The translations under genes and the position numbers were made by a program. Positions 7,376-15,087 of a stretch of DNA of 32,530 nt are shown piece after piece; the first letter of the stretch is position 1, and each line of letters opens with the position of its first letter. This stretch comes from Bacillota bacterium (GTDB lineage: Bacteria > Bacillota > Clostridia > Christensenellales > UBA1242). The notes beneath the pieces are model-generated. The model was not told where the DNA came from. It saw only the letters and a program-made list of their open reading frames with translations, and ran no database searches. The stretch covers positions 1 to 32,530 of the forward strand of contig WRBH01000006.1 in NCBI GenBank assembly GCA_009784665.1, in the 5' to 3' direction.

Positions 7376-7828
7376 TTAACGATCCCATCGTTCTCGCTCA
7401 TCATCAAAGTCAATGTCCCTGTTGGTATAATCAACACCATCATCCTGATGAGGATGGATTATATCTCGGTTCAACCAGTAGGGTTTTCTCAGCGTCGTAA
7501 GACCTTTTTGTCCGTGATCGAACTTCTTGTTTTCATAGTCTGATATTTCCAAATGCAAGCGGTCTTTCTCCCTTCGCTCGCGATTTCTATCAACTAGGTG
7601 GCTTGTTATAGCACGATGTATTTGTTGTCCAAGGGAGCGCAGGTTCAAGCCATTGGTCAAGTATTCCCTAGCTTCGTCTGCAAGTCCCTCTAGTTCGCTT
7701 TCAAATTCAATTTCTGCTAATTGCATTTTAATATCGCTGAAGAAGTCATGTGTTGATTCGGCTAAATCAAGTTGTCCCCGCCTGACCAAAGTATCATAGG
7801 TGTCGGTTGCAATTGCATCAATAACCAT
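7376..7828 (-). CDS. Hypothetical protein, 150 aa
   Basis: Unrecognised protein with no signal peptide or membrane helix. The first half is predicted helical and acidic (for example DLAESTHDFFSDIKMQLAEI). It is followed by an Arg-rich helix (VDRNRERREKDRLHLEI), and the tail is highly charged (DDERERWDR). A GTG further upstream at 7846 is also in frame. The ATG at 7828 is preferred because TATACT ends exactly 6 nt before it and TTGACA lies 17 bp further up, the leaderless layout seen at other genes here. It is divergent from the MscS gene and shares an overlapping promoter region with it. Confidence 0.65.
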   Translation of the reverse strand: MVIDAIATDTYDTLVRRGQLDLAESTHDFFSDIKMQLAEIEFESELEGLADEAREYLTNGLNLRSLGQQIHRAITSHLVDRNRERREKDRLHLEISDYENKKFDHGQKGLTTLRKPYWLNRDIIHPHQDDGVDYTNRDIDFDDERERWDR

Positions 7829-7834
7829 GAATCC

Positions 7835-7875
7835 AGTATAAGCCACTTGACGAGTTTTGTCAAGATGTGTATAAT
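7835..7875. promoter_or_regulatory. Interlocked divergent leaderless promoters
   Basis: Plus strand: TTGACG 7847-7852, 17 bp, TATAAT 7870-7875, 6 nt, ATG 7882. Minus strand: TTGACA 7863-7858, 17 bp, TATACT 7840-7835, 6 nt, ATG 7828. Each -35 box lies inside the spacer of the other promoter, and together they form an inverted repeat, CTTGAC and GTCAAG, so polymerase cannot occupy both at once. Confidence 0.75.
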
Positions 7876-7881
7876 TCTGTC

Positions 7882-8829
7882 ATGTTTAAAAAAAGAAGTA
7901 AGCAGTTCAAGATAGCATACTGGTCGATTGTAGCAGTTTTGGTTGTCCTGTTTTTCACGGCTGGAACAATAAGTTACGCGATATTTGGTGATGTTGCCTT
8001 CACAAGGGCATTGCAGGGCAGTACCCTTGATATCACTAACATAGGAAACTTCTTCAGTAACAATATGGAGAGGGTTATCTCGGTCCTGTCGACCTTGTTT
8101 ATTGTCTTTCTGGTTATAAAGTTTTTCCACATCGTTATTCGTCTTATGTCTCTTAAGGCCTCTAATCGCAGAAAAACAATCCTAGCATTGGTTTACAGCT
8201 TTATCAAGTATACAGGAATTATCATCATGTTCTTTGCCCTATTGGCATTGGTGATGGAAGATGTTGGAACGCTTCTGGCTGGTGCTGGTGTCCTTGTTAT
8301 TATTATTGGTTTCGGCATGCAAAGCATGCTTGCTGACATCATTGCGGGACTGTTTATCATTTTCGAGAACACATTCGAGGTCGGCGATATCGTAACATTT
8401 GATAATTTCAGGGGCGAGGTCGTCTACATCGGAATTCGAACAACAAAATTCAAGGGGATTGATGGCAACATCCATGTTGTGAATAACTCGGAAATGCGTC
8501 GTCTTGTTAATATGACACAGGACAATTCCGTTGCAATCTGCGATGTTACAATTGAATACAGCGAAAATCTTGAAAAGATTGAAAAGCTAATTGAGAACCA
8601 CCTGCCGACCCTGCCTGCGAAACTAGAGCAAATAGTCGAACAACCTGCATACATCGGCCCTGCCGAGTTCAACGACCGCGGAATAACTCTGCGAATAATA
8701 GCCAAGTGTCACGAATCAAATCGAATGATGTTAACGCGTGCACTTAACCGCGAGATGAAGATACTCTTTGACAAGCATAAAATCACTTTCGCCGTTCCAC
8801 ACATTAAAATTGATGGCAAGGTAAAATGA
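7882..8829 (+). CDS. MscS-family mechanosensitive ion channel
   Basis: Membrane channel of 315 residues that would release solutes on hypo-osmotic shock. Hydrophobic helices are at about 12-35, 58-84 and 100-125. The family's pore helix with downstream beta domain start is seen in LLAGAGVLVIIIGFGMQSML, DIIAGLFIIFENTFEVGD and GEVVYIGIRTTKFKG. The C-terminal part has the cytoplasmic alpha-beta vestibule pattern. The start is the ATG at 7882, not an earlier in-frame codon at 7867, because TATAAT lies exactly 6 nt upstream and would overlap the longer reading. It converges on the radical SAM gene with a 13-nt gap. Confidence 0.9.
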   Translation: MFKKRSKQFKIAYWSIVAVLVVLFFTAGTISYAIFGDVAFTRALQGSTLDITNIGNFFSNNMERVISVLSTLFIVFLVIKFFHIVIRLMSLKASNRRKTILALVYSFIKYTGIIIMFFALLALVMEDVGTLLAGAGVLVIIIGFGMQSMLADIIAGLFIIFENTFEVGDIVTFDNFRGEVVYIGIRTTKFKGIDGNIHVVNNSEMRRLVNMTQDNSVAICDVTIEYSENLEKIEKLIENHLPTLPAKLEQIVEQPAYIGPAEFNDRGITLRIIAKCHESNRMMLTRALNREMKILFDKHKITFAVPHIKIDGKVK

Positions 8830-8842
8830 GAACATTACCTAA

Positions 8843-9709
8843 CTATATCCGTTCTTGTATTTGCTCGGTTTCGGCGATTTGCCTGATACTTATATTTTCG
8901 TGCAGGACATTCCCTAAGGTAATATTGTTCCCATCCCTTGCACGGAAGAGATTCGCTTCTTTGTCCAGCATCAGGTACATCCTCTGGAAATCCTCGATTT
9001 CTCGTGGCTCGATGTTTAAATTAGGAAATGCCTCTATTACTTCTTTTACGGCTTGTCTGTATTCATCGGTAGAAATGTCAAATTGTTCAATGTTTTTTGC
9101 ACCTGCACCTTGGACAGGGAAAAATTGACGCAGCGACCATTTATCAATTTTAAGTCCAAAATTATTTTCCAGATGAGTAAGATATTCGCCCATCTTGACC
9201 AGGTTGTTCATACTATGAATTTGATTCCAAATGTTTTGTTTATGGACACAGGTGTTTATTACGCACCCCACGCCGGCATTGGTGACAGTTTGTATCTCGT
9301 CGAATATGTTTGCTCCATTTTCTTGGCTGCCTCTGATTTTACGCTCTGACTCTCGTGTGCCACCTTCAAAGGGAATTGATACTTGTGACAAGTAGGGGAG
9401 AATCTTCTGATATAATCCAAACCTATGAAAAATACCAGTATGTCTTAGGCCACTGCCTGTGTTAAGGCGAATATTTTTAATGCCGCCATCATGCAGATAT
9501 TTAATCAACTCGGGCAGATGTTCCAACATCATTGGTTCCCCACCTGCGATAGCGACTTCGTCAACTTGATCCGCGATTATTTTATCAGCAATTTTAAAGT
9601 GGTCTTCTTTGGTCAGGGTGTCTTTCCCCAAGCCACCAAAACAATAGCCGCACCTTTCCGGGCATTGACCAGTAATATTCCACGACAAAGTAACGGATTT
9701 AGTTTCCAT
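8843..9709 (-). CDS. Radical SAM enzyme, viperin-like features
   Basis: 288 residues. The 4Fe-4S-binding CxxxCxxC motif is Cys16, Cys20, Cys23 (CPERCGYC), and the SAM-contact GGEP motif is at 56-59. Beyond the core, three segments recall viperin (RSAD2) and prokaryotic viperins: a VTLSWNITGQC start, INTCV about residue 151, and KWSLRQFFPVQGAG plus YLMLD near 190-249. No SPASM-type extra Cys cluster is seen. It could equally be an uncharacterised radical SAM enzyme tied to the neighbouring divergent Tyr operon. A TACAAT hexamer (9723-9718) lies 8 nt upstream of the ATG. Confidence 0.75.
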   Translation of the reverse strand: METKSVTLSWNITGQCPERCGYCFGGLGKDTLTKEDHFKIADKIIADQVDEVAIAGGEPMMLEHLPELIKYLHDGGIKNIRLNTGSGLRHTGIFHRFGLYQKILPYLSQVSIPFEGGTRESERKIRGSQENGANIFDEIQTVTNAGVGCVINTCVHKQNIWNQIHSMNNLVKMGEYLTHLENNFGLKIDKWSLRQFFPVQGAGAKNIEQFDISTDEYRQAVKEVIEAFPNLNIEPREIEDFQRMYLMLDKEANLFRARDGNNITLGNVLHENISIRQIAETEQIQERI

Positions 9710-9733
9710 TCAGAAACATTGTACCGCAATCGG

Positions 9734-9763
9734 TTGACAAAAGCTAGACCTTTGTCGTATACT
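9734..9763 (+). promoter_or_regulatory. Promoter of the Tyr leader peptide-TPL-TyrRS operon
   Basis: TTGACA (9734-9739), 18 bp, TATACT (9758-9763), then 6 nt to the leader-peptide ATG at 9770, predicting that the transcript begins at this ATG. Confidence 0.7.
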
Positions 9764-9769
9764 GGCCCC

Positions 9770-9835
9770 ATGAGCTTTGTCGCAAAGACCCAAAAAGTGG
9801 GAGCAAGTATGTATTATTATCTGTCGTTACAATAA
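9770..9835 (+). CDS. Leader peptide with Tyr-Tyr-Tyr run (21 aa)
   Basis: A 21-residue ORF starting MSFVAKTQ and ending MYYYLSLQ, with TAT TAT TAT at 9812-9820 and TAA at 9833-9835. Its ATG sits 6 nt after a -10 hexamer, the same leaderless layout as real genes in this window, so translation is likely. It is followed by a terminator that can be switched by an alternative hairpin, and then by a tyrosine phenol-lyase-like gene and tyrosyl-tRNA synthetase. By analogy with amino-acid attenuator leaders, ribosome stalling at the Tyr codons would report shortage of Tyr-tRNA. The peptide itself probably has no further function. It is too short for standard gene callers. Confidence 0.75.
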   Translation: MSFVAKTQKVGASMYYYLSLQ

Positions 9836-9898
9836 GCGCAGATTATTTTCAAAATTTGAATTTTGTCAAGGAACTGCGTCTAATCGCAGTTTTTCTTT
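9836..9898 (+). promoter_or_regulatory. Transcription attenuator (antiterminator/terminator)
   Basis: Terminator: AACTGCG (9872-9878), loop TCTAAT, CGCAGTT (9885-9891), then TTTCTTT. Antiterminator: CGCAG (9837-9841), directly after the leader stop codon, is complementary to the same CTGCG arm (9874-9878), extended by an inner hairpin CAAAAT (9850-9855)/ATTTTG (9860-9865). The two folds are mutually exclusive. A ribosome at the stop codon would cover 9837-9841 and favour termination; one stalled on the Tyr codons would leave it free. Confidence 0.72.
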
Positions 9899-9933
9899 GC
9901 AACAAAGTTCAAATCTAAATTCAGGAGACAGAA

Positions 9934-11352
9934 ATGGAATTTCCATTAGAAATGCATAAGGCCAGCATAATTAAAAAACTGGAACTCAAACCAATAGACG
10001 AGAGGCTAAGGGCCATCAAAGTGGCGGGCAACAATACATTCATGTTGTCCAGTCGTGATGTATTCTTGGACATGTTAACAGACAGCGGCACAAATGCCAC
10101 CAGCAATCGCCAGCTTGCCGCGATGTTAACCGCAGACGAAGCCTACAGCGGCAGCGAGAGTTTCTTCCGCCTTGAAGCCGTTTTGCAGAAGGTATTTCGC
10201 AAGAAGTTTTTCTTGCCCGCACATCAGGGCAGGGCGTGTGAACATATCCTATCACGAGTACTAATCAAGCCTGGTGACATAGTTCCAACAAATTACCACT
10301 TCACAACAACGCGGGCACATATCAGGTTGCAAGGCGGGGATTTTCTAGAGTTGTTCATTGACGAGGCAATGAAAATAAATTCTAATCATCCCTTCAAAGG
10401 AAATATAGATATTGACAAACTAAAGCAGGCATTCAAGGACCACAAGGGCAAAATCCCCTTTGTGCGCTTGGAGGCGGGAACAAATCTGATAGGCGGTCAA
10501 CCCCTGTCACTTGAGAATATCCGGCAAACCGCCGAACTCTGTCGCGGGCACGGTGTGCCCCTAATGATGGATGCCAGTTTATTGCAAGACAATTTGTACT
10601 TTATTAAAACTAGGGAAGAGGCCTACAAGGACAAATCTATCCTGGAAATTTGCAACGAAATCGCGGACATGATTGATATTATTTATTTTTCCGCACGAAA
10701 GTTCGGTGCGGCTCGGGGTGGGGGAATTTGCCTAAGTGATGAAAGGCTCGCGGGGCAGATACGCGAACTTATTCCATTGTTCGAGGGGTTTATAACCTAC
10801 GGAGGCATGAGTTCAATGGAGCTCGAGGCAATCGCCGTCGGAGCAGAGGAAACTATGGACTTTGATAATATCTCGCAAGGCCCCCGATTTATCAAGTTTA
10901 TGGTAGATGAATTGGTAAAAGCGGGTGTTCCTGTTGTGACGCCTGCGGGTGGCCTAGGTGTTCACTTGGACGCACGGTCGTTCTTACCGCATGTAAGGCC
11001 CCAGGAGTTTCAGGCGGCCAGCCTCGCATCTGCACTATACATAATCTCAGGTATACGGGGTATGGAACGCGGTACAATGGCCGAGGATCGTAATCCCGAC
11101 GGAGCAGAACACATTGCGAATCTAGAACTTGTTCGCCTTGCAATGCCTAGGCGGGTTTTCACCATCAGTCACCTAAAATTCGCCATCGACAGAATTATAT
11201 GGTTATGGCAGAACAAGGAGCTTATCGGAGGGCTAAAATGGCACAGCGAACCAAAGATGTTACGATTCTTCTTCGGCGAATTAGATACTGTCTCAGATTG
11301 GCAGGAAAGATTAGTTGAAAAATTTGAAAAGGAGGGGTACAATACACTATGA
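9934..11352 (+). CDS. Tyrosine phenol-lyase-like PLP-dependent beta-eliminating lyase
   Basis: 472 residues, full length for the tryptophanase/tyrosine phenol-lyase family, which reversibly splits Tyr or Trp into phenol or indole, pyruvate and ammonia. Visible: DEAYSGS, HQGRACE, HFTTTR (Phe123/Thr124), Asp213 of the PLP pocket and the Schiff-base Lys256 in SARKF. Specificity positions are of TPL type, from family knowledge: GMERG (Met377, Arg379, where tryptophanase has Val and Ile) and LRFF (445-446, where tryptophanase has His). Odd: the conserved PLP-contacting Arg after Asp-Ala-Thr is Leu216 here. AGGAG precedes the ATG by 6 nt. The stop overlaps the TyrRS start (ATGA). The leader attenuator suggests induction when Tyr-tRNA is scarce, which would fit a synthetic role better than degradation. 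Confidence 0.82.
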   Translation: MEFPLEMHKASIIKKLELKPIDERLRAIKVAGNNTFMLSSRDVFLDMLTDSGTNATSNRQLAAMLTADEAYSGSESFFRLEAVLQKVFRKKFFLPAHQGRACEHILSRVLIKPGDIVPTNYHFTTTRAHIRLQGGDFLELFIDEAMKINSNHPFKGNIDIDKLKQAFKDHKGKIPFVRLEAGTNLIGGQPLSLENIRQTAELCRGHGVPLMMDASLLQDNLYFIKTREEAYKDKSILEICNEIADMIDIIYFSARKFGAARGGGICLSDERLAGQIRELIPLFEGFITYGGMSSMELEAIAVGAEETMDFDNISQGPRFIKFMVDELVKAGVPVVTPAGGLGVHLDARSFLPHVRPQEFQAASLASALYIISGIRGMERGTMAEDRNPDGAEHIANLELVRLAMPRRVFTISHLKFAIDRIIWLWQNKELIGGLKWHSEPKMLRFFFGELDTVSDWQERLVEKFEKEGYNTL

Positions 11353-12578
11353 ACTTTACGAAAATTTTGTTTGATCGCTTTAATGCGAACTGGAAAGATA
11401 TAGATATAAAAAGCCTTCTACGGGTCAAGGCCAGGACTGTCCTACCATCCATGGGGGACATCGACCTGAAAAAGCCTCAGAGGGTCAAACTGGGCATCGA
11501 CCCAACGGGCTCCGAAATTCATATCGGACATTTGGCTCCGTTGTTCATCCTTGATATTTTTGCCCGTGCGGGGCACCATGTCGACTTTGTTATTGGGGAT
11601 TTCACATGCAAGATCGGTGATCCAAGCGGCAGGGTATCGGAGAGGGAGATTTTAACCGACGCCCAGATCGCAAAAAACCTACAGACATACATCGACCAGG
11701 TTAATCGTTACTTTGATGTATCCCGTTGGGCAACACCACGCAACAGTGAATGGCTGGCAAAAATCACTATGGCAGAGTTGATTGGTATTACCCAGAATCT
11801 AAACCTGGCAACGATCTTGCAGCGGGATGACTTTCGCAAGCGACTGGAAACGGGTGGAATAACAATGGCCGAGTTAATGTATGGAATTATGCAAGGTATG
11901 GACAGCGTCGCTCTGAAAACAACAATCGAATTGGGCGGCAACGACCAGTTATTAAATCTGCAACAAGGCCGTGAATTGCAACGAATCCACGGTCAACCAC
12001 CGCAAGCAATTATTGTAACGCCTCTGATCGAGGGGCTATGTGGCACGGGCAAGAAGATGAGCAAATCCCTGAACAACTACATTGCTGTGACTGCAACGCT
12101 GGAGGACAAGTTCGGCAAGATGATGAGCCTGCCTGACAACCTATTAGAGCAATACTGGACGACATTCGGTTATTTTTTGGAATCCGAGTTACCATCTCTG
12201 CGTGAATTTATCAAAACCCAACCCCTCGAGGCAAAAAAACAATTGGCAACATATTTCATCGCAATCGAGGCGAAATCTATTCAAGAGGGTGAAAAACAGC
12301 GCACCGCCTTCGAAAAAAAATTCTCGAAGAAAGAACTGACCGACAACGATTTCATCCAGATAACTGCTAAACATGGCGACCGCCTAATTGATGTTTTGAT
12401 GTCCAGCGGCAAATTTAAATCCAAGGGAGACTTAAAAAGATTGTTTATTTCTAAGGCGATTCGAAATCTAGGTGCCCAGGCCGCAGAAATGTCAGAGCTA
12501 GCACTTGAAATGCAAGTAGTTGATGGAATGGAGGTCGGGGTAGGAAGGCTGAATTTCTTCCGTATCAAAGTTGTGTAG
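11349..12578 (+). CDS. tyrS: Tyrosyl-tRNA synthetase
   Basis: Class I aminoacyl-tRNA synthetase charging tRNA-Tyr, 409 residues. The N-terminal Rossmann domain has GIDPTGSEIHIGHLAPL (HIGH motif), followed by GDFTCKIGDPSGR and GGNDQLLN; the KMSKS loop appears intact in GKKMSKSLNNY. The C-terminal part carries an S4-like RNA-binding segment (LKRLFISKAIR). It is translationally coupled to the TPL-like gene by an ATGA overlap and has its own GGAGG upstream. A Tyr-codon leader in front of the operon makes sense as control of this gene. The last 14 nt overlap the convergent deacetylase gene. Confidence 0.95.
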   Translation: MNFTKILFDRFNANWKDIDIKSLLRVKARTVLPSMGDIDLKKPQRVKLGIDPTGSEIHIGHLAPLFILDIFARAGHHVDFVIGDFTCKIGDPSGRVSEREILTDAQIAKNLQTYIDQVNRYFDVSRWATPRNSEWLAKITMAELIGITQNLNLATILQRDDFRKRLETGGITMAELMYGIMQGMDSVALKTTIELGGNDQLLNLQQGRELQRIHGQPPQAIIVTPLIEGLCGTGKKMSKSLNNYIAVTATLEDKFGKMMSLPDNLLEQYWTTFGYFLESELPSLREFIKTQPLEAKKQLATYFIAIEAKSIQEGEKQRTAFEKKFSKKELTDNDFIQITAKHGDRLIDVLMSSGKFKSKGDLKRLFISKAIRNLGAQAAEMSELALEMQVVDGMEVGVGRLNFFRIKVV

Positions 12579-13335
12579 CATCACCGATGGTATAGCCCTT
12601 CTCGATAACTTGTGGAATCAGAATCTCCAACATCTTACTCATCCCACTATTTGATATGTGGAATAGGCAGATGCATCCTGGATGAATTCGACCAAGAATC
12701 TTATCGGCACTTTTAACCGCGTCAATTGGTGTCTTTTGCCAATCCATAATCGCATTTGACCACATAACTGTTTTCAATCCCTGTTCATTAGCTTCTTTCA
12801 ATACTGCCTCGTTAAAACGACCTTTTCCTGGACGGAAATGCTTTATCTCATTGCCTGGAAATTTCTCGTTAAACAACTCTGTGAATTGGGCGATATCTGC
12901 ACTCATAGCCGCGTATGATAAGGTCGGCAAATCCTTATGATGATTCGTATGATTTCCGATAATGTGGCCCTCGCTAATCATGCGTTTTACAAGATCCGTT
13001 TCTTTCAGATAATTCCCGCACAGGAAAAATATTGCCTTGGCGTTGTGTGTCTTCAGGACATCTAATACATCTGCCGTATACCCTGCCTCGTATCCCAAGT
13101 CAAATGTCAGGAAGACTTCCTTTTTACTCTCGTCCCCGACAAAGATTCCATTATGCTGTGTCAACATTTCGGTGCTGCCTGTGGGTGGGGTTGGCGTTGT
13201 TCCATTGCCCTTGTGGGACAATCCCCAATTCACGACTGCGGGGCTGAACCCCTGCCCAATTAACAAAAGGCAAATCATCAGGCCCGCAACTGCGATATAA
13301 GCGATTAATTTAAAATTGGCTAATTGAGTTTTCAT
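12565..13335 (-). CDS. Polysaccharide deacetylase, PdaA-like
   Basis: Peptidoglycan N-acetylmuramic acid deacetylase family (NodB domain), 256 residues. An N-terminal membrane anchor spans about 9-30, then a Pro/Thr linker, then the catalytic domain: TFDLGYEAGY (77-86, Asp79, PdaA-type variant of the TFDDG motif), NHTNHH (128-133, zinc ligands), FRPGKGRFN (167-175) and LFHIS near 231. In Firmicutes PdaA makes muramic delta-lactam of spore cortex, so its presence hints at a sporulating ancestor or host; that is inference. A GGAGG box lies 6 nt upstream of the ATG. It is divergent from an M23 peptidase gene. Confidence 0.9.
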   Translation of the reverse strand: MKTQLANFKLIAYIAVAGLMICLLLIGQGFSPAVVNWGLSHKGNGTTPTPPTGSTEMLTQHNGIFVGDESKKEVFLTFDLGYEAGYTADVLDVLKTHNAKAIFFLCGNYLKETDLVKRMISEGHIIGNHTNHHKDLPTLSYAAMSADIAQFTELFNEKFPGNEIKHFRPGKGRFNEAVLKEANEQGLKTVMWSNAIMDWQKTPIDAVKSADKILGRIHPGCICLFHISNSGMSKMLEILIPQVIEKGYTIGDATQL

Positions 13336-13438
13336 AGTACCTCCGTTCCAGTTTGTGCAAATTACTCTCGCCTATTCTTGCGGTATTCAGTAAGCACATA
13401 AAGTTACATAAATTCCATCGGACCGCAAATAATATATC

Positions 13439-14359
13439 GTGAAAAAACTCATTCTCATTCCTGTTCTTGTATTAATCTTGTGTTTGCAGGGGTTTACACC
13501 CTCGTTCCCAAAGTGGATAGACTTTAATGTCTCGGCACGAATTCTGGACAAGGCATCAATTGCTCATAGAGAACTAATCGAGAGCGGAGTCACCGACATC
13601 GGAACGGCGGAGTTGCTGGCATACCTTGCAATGAAAAATGGCAATAGATTTAAAATAGGTCAAGACGCTGTAGTTCTCCATAGATTGGTGACTGGGTTAA
13701 AGAAGGGGGAGAGAAACTCAATCGACAAGTACACCGAGAACAAATATTTTATCTATTATGTAAAGGTTTTTCACGCAGTTCTGGATGGTGTTATTGACCG
13801 CAATACGGGCGAAGTAATCGGTCACCACCCGATTGCAAAGGGATTCTGGCATAGTGGTTTTGATGATTTTGGAATGGGCCGCAGTTACGGATTCAAGCGT
13901 AAGCACCTCGGGCACGATCTGTATGGCGGCACAGGGACGCCTATCATAGCGATGGAGGGCGGAACAATTACCGAGTTGGGTTGGAACCAATTTGGCGGCT
14001 GGCGAGTAGGGATCCGCAGCGACGATACAAAAAGATACTATTATTACGCCCACCTGCGAAAAGACAAACCCTTCCCCCTGGATACTTTTGTTGGGGACAG
14101 GGTCGAGGCAGGGCAGGTAATCGGTTTCCTGGGAAACACAGGGTATTCGCGCAAAAAGAACCGTAATATGCAAACGGGCAAGCCGCACCTGCACTTTGGT
14201 ATGCAAATAATCTTTGATCCTCGGCAAGAGGACGATGGCGGAGAATACCACGAAATTTGGATAGATGTCTATCAAATCTGTAAATTTTTAGAAAAGCACA
14301 AGTCATCTGTCGAAAAGAACAAATGGAATGAATGGGAAGCGATAGGATTGACAAATTGA
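13439..14359 (+). CDS. M23-family metallopeptidase (LytM-like), secreted or anchored
   Basis: Zinc peptidase that would cut peptidoglycan cross-bridges or stems, 306 residues with a GTG start. A hydrophobic signal or anchor is at 2-20. A helical region of about 110 residues precedes the LytM domain: HLGHD (His156, Asp160), YYAHL (His205) and PHLHFG (250-254) supply the zinc and catalytic residues, so it should be active. The GTG is supported by an AATAAT hexamer ending 5 nt upstream; no Shine-Dalgarno is evident. It is divergent from the PdaA-like gene, suggesting joint wall remodelling. Confidence 0.88.
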   Translation: MKKLILIPVLVLILCLQGFTPSFPKWIDFNVSARILDKASIAHRELIESGVTDIGTAELLAYLAMKNGNRFKIGQDAVVLHRLVTGLKKGERNSIDKYTENKYFIYYVKVFHAVLDGVIDRNTGEVIGHHPIAKGFWHSGFDDFGMGRSYGFKRKHLGHDLYGGTGTPIIAMEGGTITELGWNQFGGWRVGIRSDDTKRYYYYAHLRKDKPFPLDTFVGDRVEAGQVIGFLGNTGYSRKKNRNMQTGKPHLHFGMQIIFDPRQEDDGGEYHEIWIDVYQICKFLEKHKSSVEKNKWNEWEAIGLTN

Positions 14360-14376
14360 CGCAAATATAATATAAT
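14348..14376 (+). promoter_or_regulatory. Leaderless promoter inside the end of the M23 gene
   Basis: TTGACA 14348-14353, 17 bp, TATAAT 14371-14376, 6 nt, ATG 14383. The -35 lies within the last codons of the M23 gene. Both hexamers are perfect consensus. Confidence 0.8.
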
Positions 14377-14382
14377 CAAGAC

Positions 14383-15087
14383 ATGACATATGCGGCAGAG
14401 CTTGACCCAAGATTGGACGAAGGCTTTGAGGGCACAGGATTTAATATTGTCAAAGCCAAGTTGCGAGCCATTAAATTATTTCCAAGTCTTGCCAGCGTGA
14501 TTAAAAGATTCAGATTCAAAAACGACAGTTCCGCCCACGGAGGAATTGCCCACACAGACGCCGAGAGCTATGTCGCCATAAACGCATCACGCTTTGATCG
14601 AAACGATGATAACGGACAGGCGGCGATTGTCGCACACGAAGCAATGCACACCGAGGAAAAAATCTTCGGCAAATTGGGAAACCTTGCAACAGATGCTGTC
14701 ATTAACGCCAAGATAGTTCTGTCCGGCTTGATGAGTTCTTTGTCTGGCTTCGTGGACATCCCAGGTGCCATATCAATGGGGTCATATAAAATCCATAAGA
14801 TCTTGTGCGAGGCATGGCACTACCTGCAAAATCCACAGATAGTTCCGCAACAAGGGTTGTATGACGACCCAGGGGGCAGCTTCATAGACAAAAGCGAAAG
14901 AGACCTCACGGAGGAAGAGTGCTACCTGGCATGCTTTGGGAATTATGACCTATGGGACAGGATGGTGGCCTGGATAGGACGACGCAAAGAAAAAGAACAT
15001 CAAGAGATGCTGCAGCACGAAAGCACACAAGTTTATAACATAGATGATTACCGCAGGGAAAATTACCATGACATGGCAATCGCTTAG
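14383..15087 (+). CDS. Putative HEXXH metalloprotein, 234 aa
   Basis: Unrecognised family. HEAMH at 85-89, in the setting AAIVAHEAMHTEE, fits a zincin zinc-binding helix with Glu86 as the catalytic base. A possible third ligand could be one of the Glu/His residues in CEAWHYL further on. No signal peptide is seen and a mildly hydrophobic stretch (VLSGLMSSLSGFVDIPGAI) follows, so location is uncertain. It has its own strong promoter with the ATG 6 nt after TATAAT. The 3' end overlaps the convergent ProRS gene by 4 nt. Confidence 0.7.
   Translation: MTYAAELDPRLDEGFEGTGFNIVKAKLRAIKLFPSLASVIKRFRFKNDSSAHGGIAHTDAESYVAINASRFDRNDDNGQAAIVAHEAMHTEEKIFGKLGNLATDAVINAKIVLSGLMSSLSGFVDIPGAISMGSYKIHKILCEAWHYLQNPQIVPQQGLYDDPGGSFIDKSERDLTEEECYLACFGNYDLWDRMVAWIGRRKEKEHQEMLQHESTQVYNIDDYRRENYHDMAIA

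Noticed and set aside
9491-9769. Longer reading frame upstream of the Tyr leader peptide
   Set aside because: It is antisense to the radical SAM gene and would start before the promoter; only the part from 9770 is downstream of the predicted transcription start.
9764-9933. T-box riboswitch before the TPL-TyrRS operon
   Set aside because: No T-box consensus (AGGGTGGNACCGCG-like bulge) or specifier stem was found; the leader is only about 160 nt and a translated Tyr leader explains it better.
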